Made by a program: the position numbers and the translations under genes. This document shows positions 24,651 to 35,900 of a DNA stretch of 64,000 nucleotides, piece after piece. Below the pieces are notes generated by a model, which saw only the letters and a program-made list of their open reading frames with translations, made no database searches and was not told the DNA's origin. The stretch's first letter is position 1. Each line of letters begins with the position of its first letter. The DNA is from Eumeta japonica (lineage: Eukaryota; Arthropoda; Insecta; Lepidoptera; Psychidae), in the NCBI GenBank assembly GCA_005406025.1, contig BGZK01000020.1, positions 620,001 to 684,000 on the forward strand, given 5' to 3'.

Positions 24651-25305
24651 GGAGTCAGTTCAGTTCGATCGCCCGCCCCGAACGGACGCTACCGCGCGCC
24701 CGCTCCCAGCGCTCTAACTAAGCTATTCGCTTTTTGTGCAGATCGCCGCCCCGCGACCCTCCCGGCCCTGCCGATCGAGAGTCCGCGGCGCCGCCGGCCG
24801 CCACGCTTCACAACTAATAATAATTCATTATTTTAAGTTTTTAACACGCTGAATTTTTGAAAGCTTTTAATTAAGCTTTCACAAATAAAGCGACATTTTC
24901 AAAAAACCCTTAAGGTCAAATCGCTGGCTACCTAACGGTGTCAACGAGGTGATTTGCAGCGAGCCCCGGGCGCTGGCCTTTCCCCTTCAGGGAACGGCAA
25001 ACCCGGACGGAGCTGGGACCACCGGCCTTGGAGGTGCTCTCGCCGATACCAGGTGTCGCCCGCCCACCCTCCATCATCCCTCACTCCATCCTCCGTACCC
25101 GTTTGCTGGGTCTATAGTAGACCCTAGCTCGGATACTGAGCTGTTAAACCGCTAGGCCAAAACCCGCGCCCCCTTATTTCGAATTTAAAACTTCAATATT
25201 AAAAGACTTAGTAGACGACATACCGCGCAAAAATAGCTGAGCATCCCATTGTGTGTTCGCATACCTGCCCGCCGAGCTCCGAGAATTCGGCCTGCCGACC
25301 CGCGT

Positions 25306-25337
25306 CGTCTATTGTTCGCCCCGACGAACAATAGACG
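25306..25337. repeat. Hairpin in the LINE leader
   Basis: Perfect 13-bp arms, CGTCTATTGTTCG at 25306-25318 and its complement at 25325-25337, around a 6-nt loop, about 157 nt upstream of the ORF1 start. It could be a leader RNA structure or a secondary palindrome. Confidence 0.9.
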
Positions 25338-25493
25338 GTTAATTAGACACCTGCGCGACAGCCGGCAACTGTACGATCAAACGCGCACGGTATCACTCAA
25401 GTATATAGACCGTTAGCATTAACACACGTGTATTAACGATATACAACGCATAAACAGAAATAATAATTTAATTTAATTTAAAATTAGGCCACC

Positions 25494-26027
25494 ATGGACC
25501 AAGATTCCCCCTGCTCCCCTGGAGCGGGAGGGTCTGGCCCCAAAACTCCCATCACGTTAGAATTCATACAACAGGTCCTAACCAAAGCGCTGTCCGAAAT
25601 AGGATACGAAGCGCCTCAGGACGTAGTAAATAAACTAATCGCGAGAGTGACCCCCGTCTCGAGCCGCGCAACATCACCAATGAAGACGAATAAACATAAA
25701 AATAAACGCCAGGCGAGCTCATCGTCCGACAAAGGAGCAATGTGCTCGGACAGTACAGTCGTCGGTTCGGACAGCGAGTCCGAAAACAGTAACACCTCAT
25801 TTACCCTCGTAGAGGGTAAAAACAAAGGAGCGCTAAGAAAAGCGCTCAAAAAAGCGAAGGTGGCTCGCGACCAGCCGGAGATGGACATAGACCCATCATC
25901 AGGGCCGGATCTATTATATGGCTTTATGGGCTTCAGCCCAGGGCCCCGTGGGTCCAAGGGGCCCTCGGTTAAGTCAAGTCAGTCAAAAATGGATGATATG
26001 CGTAAAAATAGGTGGGCCCCTAAGTAG
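25494..26027 (+). pseudogene. LINE ORF1 (Gag-like), N-terminal part
   Basis: 177 codons from ATG in a strong start context to TAG. The middle (about residues 70-105) is rich in Ser, Asp and Glu, followed by a Lys-rich run (ALRKALKKAKVA) and a Pro/Gly-rich end. In Jockey-group elements this frame would continue into PRE_C2HC and CCHC domains. Here it stops and continues downstream in another frame (about 26066-26446, then 26600-26795). It is therefore a broken copy. Confidence 0.75.
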
Positions 26028-26446
26028 TATTAGCCCAGGGCCCCCTTAACTTACGGTCCGACCCTGCCCATCATCGGCGCCCACAATCCGTGCAAATGAT
26101 GCAAAGCCCTCCCCCGCCGCGGTCCAACAGACTCAGACTACGAGTACCGCCCCGGGTGAGTCAACCCGAAATCCAGTCTCCGCTTCCACGCAGGCGGTGA
26201 CCGACAAAACCGCTCCTAGGACGGGTGCCAAGCCCACCGCACCTCCTAGGCCTAAACTACCTCCACCCATTTTCTTGCACAAAGGCGCTAACTTCCTCCA
26301 AATATCTACAGACTACACCTGTCTGCGGATAAACTACAGTAAAGCCGTCCGCACCGCCGACGACGGCATTAAAATTCACTGCCCAGACGTTGAGACTTTC
26401 CGCAGTCTCAACAAATATCTTGTGGACTTCAAAGTCCAATTTCACA

Positions 26447-26599
26447 TTGGTGGAAATATTTATTTATAGTCCGAAACCTCAGAGATTATTTGACTTTTTT
26501 AGAGTTTTTCGGACTTAAAATGTTATTAAGTCCGAAAAACTCTGAAAAAGTCAAATATTCTCTGAGATTTCGGACTATAAATAAATATTTCCACCAGGG
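26447..26599. mobile_element. Fold-back MITE inserted in LINE ORF1
   Basis: Arms of 69 bp (26448-26516 and 26528-26596), complementary at 66 positions, around an 11-nt loop. The insert interrupts the ORF1 frame, and the same frame continues correctly on the other side once the insert and one CACA copy are ignored. The 4-bp direct repeat CACA (26443-26446, 26600-26603) is the likely target-site duplication. The arms begin TGGTGGAAATATTTATT. No coding capacity, so it must have been moved in trans. Confidence 0.92.
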
Positions 26600-26795
26600 C
26601 ACACGTACGCCCTCGAGGAGGAGCGTAAACTAAAGGCCGTTATCCGCAGCATTCCTACCGACTTCCCGGTAGACGAAATCCAAGCCGACCTCTGCGGCCA
26701 GGGCTTCCCTGTGCACTCGGTGCACAGACTCTGCCACAGAGACGGCTCACCATTATGGCTAGTTCTCGCCGTCCTTCCTAGGACCAAGGAATATT

Positions 26796-29700
26796 AGAAA
26801 TTGATTTTATATGTATATCGATTTGTTAAAAAAACAAATCGAAATACGTGTCATATCAGAATTGCATATAAAATAAAAAATGTATATCAATATCAAAGGC
26901 GACTCAATTAGTTTAAGAATTGAGTCTCCATTGATGAACAAACGAATATTTTGAGAACGTAGAAAATACGAGACCAGGGTTGCCAAGGTATATTTTTGTA
27001 AAGCCCGTTTACATCTCAGATTTTGATAGTGTTTTAAATAAAGAAATTGAAATAGTGTATTATCAAATCCTCATTATAATACATGATTCAGCGCTTATCC
27101 TAAGGAATATAAATTTTGCTTATTGACAATAAAAAATATATTTTTTTTTTCAAAGCTTTTAAGGCGCTGTTTAGGCATTTTATGACAAAACATTTTAACA
27201 TTATAACGGAAAGGCTGAGAAAACTAAATGCAATGAGTTCTAAACGGTCTGTTTTAGCACTCATTTACTGCGGTCGTTTTTGAGCGCAGATCTACTCTTT
27301 TTTTTTATACGTCAATGTAATACAACCATTAATTAATAAGACCCAAACTTAATGAACCGGACCAATATAAGATCGAACATATTTAGAGAAATGAATAGCG
27401 CGCGCAGTATCCCCCTATTTTGATTCTTTCTATCTTAACCATAAACACCGCTTGAGGATGAATAAGCAATTAGGGGAATCATTTAAAATAAAAAAAATAT
27501 TGTTGACATAATCACCATTCAGACTCCGTCCCAGTCCCCCATGTCATTAAAAATAAGCAAAGCAAACCCCCCCCCCCCCCCTCAGCCATTAAGTGCTTAA
27601 ATAATACTGAATGGCCCACAAAATGCTAAACACGAAAAACAATTTCGAATGTAAAATATAATTTTAATGGTGTCTTTTTAGAGGTACGGGGAATAAATTT
27701 CTTAATTAAGAAATTAAATAACGATTGTTTTGCAATAGAATTTTCTTTTTTGAAAAGTCAATAATTGTTGTTTATTTCACATATTTAATCTGTTTAAGTT
27801 TTAGATTATTGGCTTAATTGACCATTTTGGCTTGAGTAAGAAACATCAGTGTTGTAAATAAAGAAAATCAACAAGTCGTGTATCCCAGATGAATCGTATA
27901 AAATCTATTCAGAATTGGAACTGTATAGACCACCGATATTATATTTACGAGAATAAATAAATTGGCAAATAAAATCTGAAGAAGACAAATAAGAAAATAA
28001 AAAAAAAGGTATAAGGGTATAAATTCAGTAACTGTTAGATATTAAAATAAGAATGTGGTAAGTGGAAACACAATAATATTTTAAATTAGTGTTCACAGTC
28101 TGGCTTTAAGTATGCAGTATCAAATCACAAAACATATTTAGTCCATCTTTCAACGATTAATAAATTGTACTAAAACATTTACACTACTCCAGAGTTTACT
28201 GTTAACCATTTTAAGTTTTTACACGATATTTATTGTTTCTCTAGAAATAAGAATACGTACAAAATTGGTAAAACACACGAAACCAAAAATAAATCTTTTT
28301 TTTACTTTTTGCACAATAATGAGTGTAATTGTAAAACACAATGTAATAATTATTGAAATGTTTTAATTGCCTGTTGCAGGATATGCAACTTGTGCAAAGA
28401 TCTACGAAAAAGAGAAGATGCACAGTCCCGCACTCAAAAACAGCCGCGGTGAATAAGTGCCAAAACAGACAGTTTAGCAATCATTCATTGCATCTAGTGT
28501 AGTTTCATCGCACATTCCGGTACTACATCAAAGTGCTCTGCCAAAAAATTCCAATATAGCATGTCAAAAGCTATGAAAAGGGATGATATTTTATATTTAC
28601 GATAATCATTTTTTTTATAATTAGATGCTTAGTTATATTCTTTAATAAGCATTTGACGAGTATTTTATATTTATTCATTTATAGTAGCTTCAAAAACCAA
28701 GATATAAGCCGATTTAAAAGAAATAGACCTAAGGAACATCAGTCTCGTATGTCTGTCTTTGTCATATTATTTGATCGCTTAACGACTATAATTTTATATC
28801 CATACAAATCTTTAAAATACCTCTAAAGAGAAATCATACAACAGATTAAACCCATTCCAAAAAAAGATATGTTTATTATATTTGATTTTTTTTTAATAAA
28901 TTATTAATAGGTATTATGTTCATCATAAATATGTTAATATTACCTTAATTAATAGTCACCTTGTTTTATTATATAAATAATAAGAAAGTTTTTTATTACT
29001 ACACTCTGTACACCTTCAAAATCATTAAGTTTTTTCTCATATATTTTTTCATCGACATTTTAAATTAAAGATTTATATTAATTTGAATCTCAGGCGATAA
29101 CTACATTTTTATTACGAAGGAAAATATATTATAATTCTTTTAATACTTTTAACCAAAATACGATAATAACGATTTAAAATAATATTAAATCACTCTACTG
29201 ATGTCTTGTCTTAGAAGAGCATGTGTAAATAAAAAAAAATGGGATTTATTGCCTTCCAGTTTAAAAATGATCATTAGTTGTCCTCATTCAATTTAAAAAT
29301 GAACCTTATGTAATAACATTTCGGCTGAAACATCAGATCATAAACAGTGTTCCTTCCCTTCTTTTTCTTTGCACTGCAGAATGTTATTTTAAATTGTAAG
29401 ATAGAGACATTATATACACTTCGTGCCATTTTTCAATATTGAAATACTAAGCGACTCTTGCAGCTTCTCTTTTTCATACATTTATAAACTTGTAAATTAT
29501 ATTCTTGCATACAATTTCTCATAAAACCATTTGAATATTTTTCGCAATGAAAATTTAAAATCATAGTAGCAACATCATAATTTTAGTTCTAATGCTTACA
29601 AATTTCTAAATATAATTGGATTGTATTCAAAAGTGGAGTTCGCATCGGAATATAGTTAAAAATAGAGATTGGGATTGAAAATTAGACCGAAATCGAAATA

Positions 29701-30504
29701 CGAATTGTAATTTAAATAAAGAATGAAATTGAGATAATCGTTGATAAAAAAATCGCTCTGTATAAAAATTGGAGGAATTTATTTTATTTTCACGAGAGTA
29801 AAACCGCAGATGAACGCAACTGTATACCTATACACTATACTGCCTACGTTCAAAAAATGGTTTTAAGCAATTTTCATAGGAATCAGATTTATTTACCTGT
29901 ATAATGTAATTTACTAGAACAAAGGTATTAAGTAATATATTATTAAATTTTTGCTTCGCAAATAAACAATTTGAAGAGAAAATATGGACATCCTATTTAT
30001 AAAAGGGATAAATGTCCTCCGTCTTTAATTTTTTTTCTACTCAATGTTCTAGTATGCATAGTCAGTCCTATTCGACAATCAATTCAATTTTCTTTAGTCT
30101 TGGATTTAAAATACAATTTATTAAAACCAAAAAATGATATAATGTATTTATATTTACAATTCAACTAGATATCCTGATAATAATCAAAATTTCTACTAAT
30201 CACAAATAGTTTAATTTTCAATACAATCATCGTATTTGACAATTACATGTGAAATAAGCTTTATTGCAATTTAATTTATTGATCAATAGGTCTGCCCAGT
30301 TAAATTCTTTGTTGACAAATGACATTGCTTATTGACTCAATTTGAATTTAACACAACGGAATTATTATTTATTTAAATTAATAATTATTGATTCAGGCTG
30401 TTTCTGAGGATTGCCTCTACACAATAGTGTATTCTTAAAATATTGTCTACTGTAGACTTTAATTAATTATTGATTTGTAGTTGTTGTGATAGTAAAGTTA
30501 AACG
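26796..30504. other. AT-rich intergenic stretch, no gene seen
   Basis: 3.7 kb between the LINE fragment and the zinc finger gene. It holds a run of 16 C (about 27568-27583) and AT-rich low-complexity sequence. About 29630-29760 has repeated GAAAT/GAGAT(T)GGGATTG-type motifs that look like a simple diverged repeat. No convincing frame or RNA gene. Confidence 0.4.
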
Positions 30505-32836
30505 ATGAGTGTTTCTAATTTGAAGGATATGTGCAGATTTTGTATGAGTTCTGTTGATCTTTATGATATTTTCAAGTTAGATGACAAAAGTAATATTTCT
30601 ACAAAAGTAGCTTCGTGTATTCAAATAAAGGTAACAGTTTAAATTTTCTAACATGAATTCATTGTAAGAAAGAACGAGATTAATAACAACTTAAAAGATG
30701 TAAAGTTCAAAGAATCTGCAAAACCAGTAAAAGTCGAATATTTTACATTGTATTGGAAATATCATGAAAAACATTATTTTAACGAAATAAAAATAACCAA
30801 AGATGTTGAAATTAAAATGGAGGAAATGCAAATACAAATGATTTAGTAGCATTTTTAAAAGCTCTGAAAATAGTTGTGGCATACAAAAACCACTTGCTTT
30901 AATTCAATACTAAATTATTTCTTGGATATTGTTTGTTTAAAAAATATAGACCACAAGGCTATTATTACAAATGAGCTGAATGAAATAAATAAACACATCC
31001 GTAGCAACCAACAAGTCACAAAATCAAATTGCTAATCTTATTTACCATTCTAAATTATGATGGCTGTTGAGGCCAAGTCAAAAGAAAAAATGTATTAACT
31101 TGATTGGACTTATTAAAAACCATTCATAATAATACAAGTAATTTCTTTAAAACAATTGCCAACACAATCTTATTAGTTCTCAATTGAAATGTAAAAATTT
31201 AAAGTTATTCACCTTCTTTTCATTCGTTGAGATTGATCTGTCCGTATTAATTGTAATTCACTGATAAATAAAAACTTGCAATGGCTATTGTTATAGCTTA
31301 TGAAAATTATTTTACATTGAATTTTTGTCTCTAATATAGTAAATGAAATAATAATAGGTTTTATGATATTTACTTTTTAAATAAAAGCCCATAAAAAGCT
31401 TGAGAATGTTCAATCCCCTCTATGAGATAGTAAAAGAATATTTTATTTAATTATTTTTTACTGATACTAATTTTATTTTCACATTTTATGTCATATCTTT
31501 TATACTTCGTTAATAAGTATAAGGGTCATCTAATCAAATTGGTGGCGACTCATTGGTTGAAAGTGTTGCCTTCAAATCAGAAAGCAATGTACTTAACATG
31601 ATTAATTAAATTACATGGTTCAATCCTGACTACAAACAAATCAATCAATGAGTTTTTAACTTTTATCTAATAAAACCACTCATTTCATGCCTTGGAGAGC
31701 ACATTAAGGTGTTGGTTCCAAACATCAACACATCAGTGGCAATAACCTTAAATAGTCCCCCAACCTGTATTGAATATTAGGGGCTTAAAATTTAAGCTTT
31801 TTATATTAGGTTTTAATTACTCCATGAGAATGGAGTAATTAAATCCTATTATAACAACAAATTAATTTGCTTTCTTTTAAATAACTGTATGCCCCTATCA
31901 TAACTTCTGACTGTTCCTAAATTATAATTTTTTTGGAACATATGTGAATTTTTTCAGGTCAATTCTGAAGACGGACTTCCTTCATTTATATGCAGTTGTT
32001 GCAAGCAATGTATTAATCAATTTTATAATTTCAAACAAAAGTGCATTGAAGTTGACTTAAAACTGAGGAAAATGTGTAGATTAGTTTCTAATTCAAATAT
32101 AGGAAAAGATGTCACAGAAATTGAAAATTTGGAAGAAAATAAGAAAGAGAATAATCTTATTGTTAAACTAAAAACTGACTCGGGTGCTATAGATACCTGG
32201 TTGTCTGATGATACAAAATCGGACCTTGATGTTAACTTTGAGGAAAAAACAATTACTAAAGAAATCCATGGGACTCAACTTATTTATATAAATTCAAATA
32301 ATGTTAAAAGTTTTGATGACGATAAAATAGATAATAATGTCGTGACAATCGTACCCTCAGTAAAAGAAGTGCCATTGTTTATGAATGTAAATAGAAAAAA
32401 ATTGTGTCAATGTGACTTATGTGGTCGGACATTTAAATCCAAGTGCATATTTAAGAATCACATGAAAACACATACTGGAGAAAAGATATTCAAGTGTGAA
32501 TTGTGTTCTAAAAGATTTGCTAGAGCGGAAAGTGCTAAAACTCATATGAGAGCTCATTTAGGTATTAAACCTTTTGTCTGTGAAGTTTGTGGTAGAGCAT
32601 TTACAAGGAATCAGGATTTACTGAGACATTTAAGGATTCATACTGATGAAAAAAATTATTCATGCTCTCATTGTGAACGAAAATTCAAAAGATCACATGA
32701 CGTAAGCATTCATATGAGAACTCATACTGGTGCTCAACCTTATGCATGTAAAGCTTGTGACAAAAGGTATACATCTCACAGTAGTCTTAGAAAACACTAT
32801 GAAAGACATTGTAAAAGAAATGATAAAAATAAATAA
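30505..32836 (+). CDS. ZAD-C2H2 zinc finger protein
   Basis: Probable DNA-binding transcription factor of the insect ZAD family, nuclear. Two coding exons: 30505-30630 (42 codons) and 31958-32836 (292 codons plus TAA), 334 residues, phase 0, GT-AG. The N-terminal ZAD supplies four zinc ligands split by the intron: C10 and C13 (MCRFC) in exon 1, C54 and C57 (FICSCC) in exon 2. This domain mediates dimerisation. An acidic linker follows (residues 90-175), then five C2H2 fingers at about residues 194-327 (starts CDLC, CELC, CEVC, CSHC, CKAC) with TGEKIF- and TGAQPY-type linkers. Such proteins form large lineage-specific families in insects, so I give no gene name. It is convergent with ASNSD1, with 69 bp between the stop codons. 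Confidence 0.95.
30640..31530. other. Intron of the ZAD gene with protein-like stretches
   Basis: The plus strand reads open at about 30700-30846 (KVEYFTLYWKYHEKHYF within it) and about 30928-31030 (ATIITNELNEINKH-like), with a composition less AT-biased than background. Neither joins in frame to the gene and I recognise no family. They are possibly relics of an inserted element. Confidence 0.3.
31535..31800 (+). mobile_element. tRNA-derived SINE, diverged copy
   Basis: Same family as 11512-11797 but on the plus strand. Head GGTGGCGACTCATTGGTTGA (31541-31560, A-box-like), B-box-like GGTTCAATCC (31617-31626), then a body with GAGTTTTTAACTT and GGAGAGCACATTA. It sits in the ZAD intron, sense orientation. 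Ends are approximate. Confidence 0.65.
31807..31848. repeat. Hairpin, 19-bp arms
   Basis: Arms 31807-31825 and 31830-31848, 18 of 19 paired, 4-nt loop GAGA, about 110 bp upstream of the ZAD exon 2 acceptor. Confidence 0.9.
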
Positions 32837-32858
32837 ATCAATATTGATCATAATAAGT

Positions 32859-32872
32859 TTTAATTAAATAAA
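32859..32872. terminator. Back-to-back polyadenylation signals
   Basis: AATAAA at 32867-32872 (plus) serves the zinc finger gene about 30 bp after its stop. The complement of ATTAAA at 32859-32864 could serve ASNSD1 on the minus strand about 42 bp after its stop. The two signals are adjacent, so the 3' UTRs should overlap. Based on motif and position only. Confidence 0.55.
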
Positions 32873-32905
32873 AATTATTTGGTCCATAAATGTTTATGTA
32901 ATTGC

Positions 32906-35900
32906 TTATATCAACACTGTACATTGAAAGTTTTTTGATAGGTCACTTCCTTTTTCTTTTTTGTTAGCTATTTTTGATCCAAACTGCAGAGCTCTTTTAG
33001 GAAATGTTGACACATTCAGCAGACCCAATTTAAAGGCCACAAGTCTGAGAATTAATTTGTCTCCTAACCCAGACCCTAAATTTTCTGCTGGGAAGCATCT
33101 GAAATAATTAATCAAAAATTTTAACATCTTATAAAATAAAAACTGAAAAATTTAATATTCAAATCATTTTAGAAAATAGTTCACTTTTTTTCAAAAAATA
33201 AAAATTATGTAACAGTAAATTTTGATTTTTTTTTGGGAGAACATATATGTTTTGTTATTCTAATGTGGATCTAAAAAATATAAAACGAGTTTATGGAATA
33301 AGTGTTCTATGATGTTATTTTGATAAATTTGACCATAATGTGGTTTGCATTATTTGAAGACATTTTTGGGTAGTTTTTATATAAAAATTTGTTTTCTTTA
33401 AAATACTTATCAAAAATTTCAATATCTTGAATTGCAATTCTACATGAAAATGATGTCATTATCAATTTTATAAAATTGTATTGAATATCGCGTATGAAAT
33501 TTATTGAATATAAACTCTGCCTTAATTATAGAGTGGTTACAATTCTTTAAACATATATGTGCTGTTAGGCTTGTGCCCTAGATTGGTTTGCTAATACAAT
33601 CGTTTATTTGTTATTTGGTATGAAAATACATAGGTATATACAGTATACTGCACAAAACTGCTGCTCAGAATCGTCTGTAAATAATGTAATGCACAGGTTT
33701 AACACTCCTGACCCTTCCTTCTTCTCCCCTCGCATGCCAATTTTATGCCATTGCAATACTTTTGTGACTAACTAAAAAGCAGCAGAGTTTTGTGCGTTGT
33801 ACTGTACTTGGAATATAAAATCTATTTACTTATGAAGTTTTCAATGAAGTTGTAAATACAAATAATTATAACAAATTTATTTTAATGGAGATAAAAACTG
33901 TTTGAAATGGTGAAGAAAAAATGTACATATCTCATTTATGCAGAATCCTGATTATTGTTGAGCTTATTGGTCCAGAAAAAGACCAATATAAAATATGCCA
34001 TATTTTAGCTGATGGCAGTCTTTGAAAATAGGACAAAAATGTAGAAAAGCAGACTCAATTATGTGTAACAATTAAGCTATGTTCCTTAAATGTGGTGTAT
34101 AAGATAAGGAAATAAAAATAAGAACTATATGAAGCTATAAGAATCAGATAATCATACCTTTGCCACGGTTTTAAGTTTAAAACAAACTCTGTAAAATCTT
34201 CATCTAAATAAGGCATTCTAGGCTGTTTGCCATGATCGCATATCACTCGATTATCTCTAGCTAAATTTCTAAATGATATTCGTTTCCAATCCAACATCAA
34301 CTCTTTGTGTAATCCTGACCAACCTAAACGCTTGAATGCATTTTTATGTCTTGTGTAGCCACCAAATAACTCATCTGCTCCTGTACCTAGCAAGAGGACC
34401 TGGAATAACAATTTCATAAATCTTTTTGAACCATCTTGTGTATATCAGTTTTAGTTATTATTATGGGGCCTTCATCACCTCAGCTAAAAACACTTTTTAT
34501 TGTTTTACTCTAGGACACCATAAAAGTAGATATTTTATGAATTAACATTACATTTTAATAAGCAATGCAGCATAAATGATATGTTAGTTACCCTACATGG
34601 AGAAACTGAACTGTCAGTCTTTGCTCTTGCTGCGAACCACAAGGCTGAGCCTAAACTTTCATCTAAAATTGTTTGCCGAGGATGCACTAAATCTGCAATT
34701 GTAGTTTTTTGATATTTTTCTAACTCTTCCAATGGTACATTTACTTCATGAAAGACCCATTTCCTGAAAATATGTACAAGAAATAAAAAATAACTTAAGT
34801 TTATTATAATTATTCATCTATCAAAGTTTGAATTCTTATCTCTAGCAATTACAAATTAATTTTTTTTTGTTTTATAATATTTATTAACAGTTATTTTTCA
34901 AAGTTTTAGTAATGTTATATTAAAATATCAAATATTGTCAAGAGTGTGACTAATTTATGCATAGTTTTAAGGTTTCACATTACTTTGACAATGTGTTATT
35001 CTTTCGACATTATTAACTATGTCTATTGAAGTAAAATAGGCATCAGCAATATCATATGTCATCATCAGCAAGACTAAGATCGTGGTATTTAAAAGACATG
35101 ACAATGCTATATATGCTTAGAAAATGAAGAATTTGTCTACTCGGGTAGTTTGTTTACAATTGATGGTAAACATGATAAAGATATTGAAAAGAGGATAAAC
35201 ACAAAGAATGTGGATAGAGCCTTGCTTCTTATTATAAATTGTAAGTGTCTCATAACAAGTGTGTTTGGCTATTCATAAGGGATTTCTGGTCCTATGCTTA
35301 TAGTGAAGTGGTGTTGGGTATGACAGAAGAAAAATGAAAGTAGTATCAAAGCAGCGGAAATGCAATTTCATTGTATTTGTAAAGTGTCTGAGAGATAGAT
35401 TATGAATGCTGACATCAGAGAGCAATGTAGATTAAAAGGTGTAGTGACTAGAATAGATATAAGTATGTTGTAGTGATTTTGTCATCTACAAAGAATAAAT
35501 AAAAGTAGACTGACAAAATAAATCTACAGAGCGAATGTGTACAGTGGAAAAGTCGGCAAGGATCGCCTAGAAATCTTATCCAGACCAAATGGGGAAATAT
35601 TAAAAAAGGGCCAAATTTTAAACATCCACAACTGACGAGCTTGCCTAAAAAGATTAACGGATATCAGCAAAGCAAGAGAGATATACAAAGATTGTACTGC
35701 ACGGAAATACGTAGTTTCTGCCTACCCTTCTAAGAAATAAGCTTGAGTTTACAATAAAAAAATAATATTGAAACAAAATTGGTGCTAACAATAGCATAAT
35801 AATAAATAGCATAACTTGATATATTATTGAAAAAAAAAACAGAAATGGATGCCCTAAAATTGTTATTCTGAAAAACAATTTTAAGAACAAAAATTATGTT

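Larger units (their letters stand above)
24653..26795 (+). mobile_element. 5' half of a non-LTR retrotransposon (ORF1 region)
   Basis: A GC-rich island in AT-rich DNA. It starts near AGTCAGTTCAGTTCGATCG (24652-24670), followed by about 840 bp of GC-rich leader. ORF1 begins at ATG 25494 in a good context (GCCACCATGG) and reads for 177 codons with a Ser/Asp/Glu-rich central part. It breaks at 26025-26027, and the frame resumes after a shift near 26060. The resumed frame reaches PPIFLHKGANFLQIS and, after the inserted fold-back, DEIQADLCGQGFPVHSVHRL with DGSPLWLVLAVLP. That is the PRE_C2HC-type domain found before the zinc knuckles in Jockey-group Gag proteins. Sequence identity stops at about 26795, before the knuckles and any reverse transcriptase. 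Confidence 0.85.

Noticed and set aside
27568..27583. Run of 16 C
   Set aside because: Simple homopolymer; length may be a sequencing or assembly effect. No flanking structure makes it functional.
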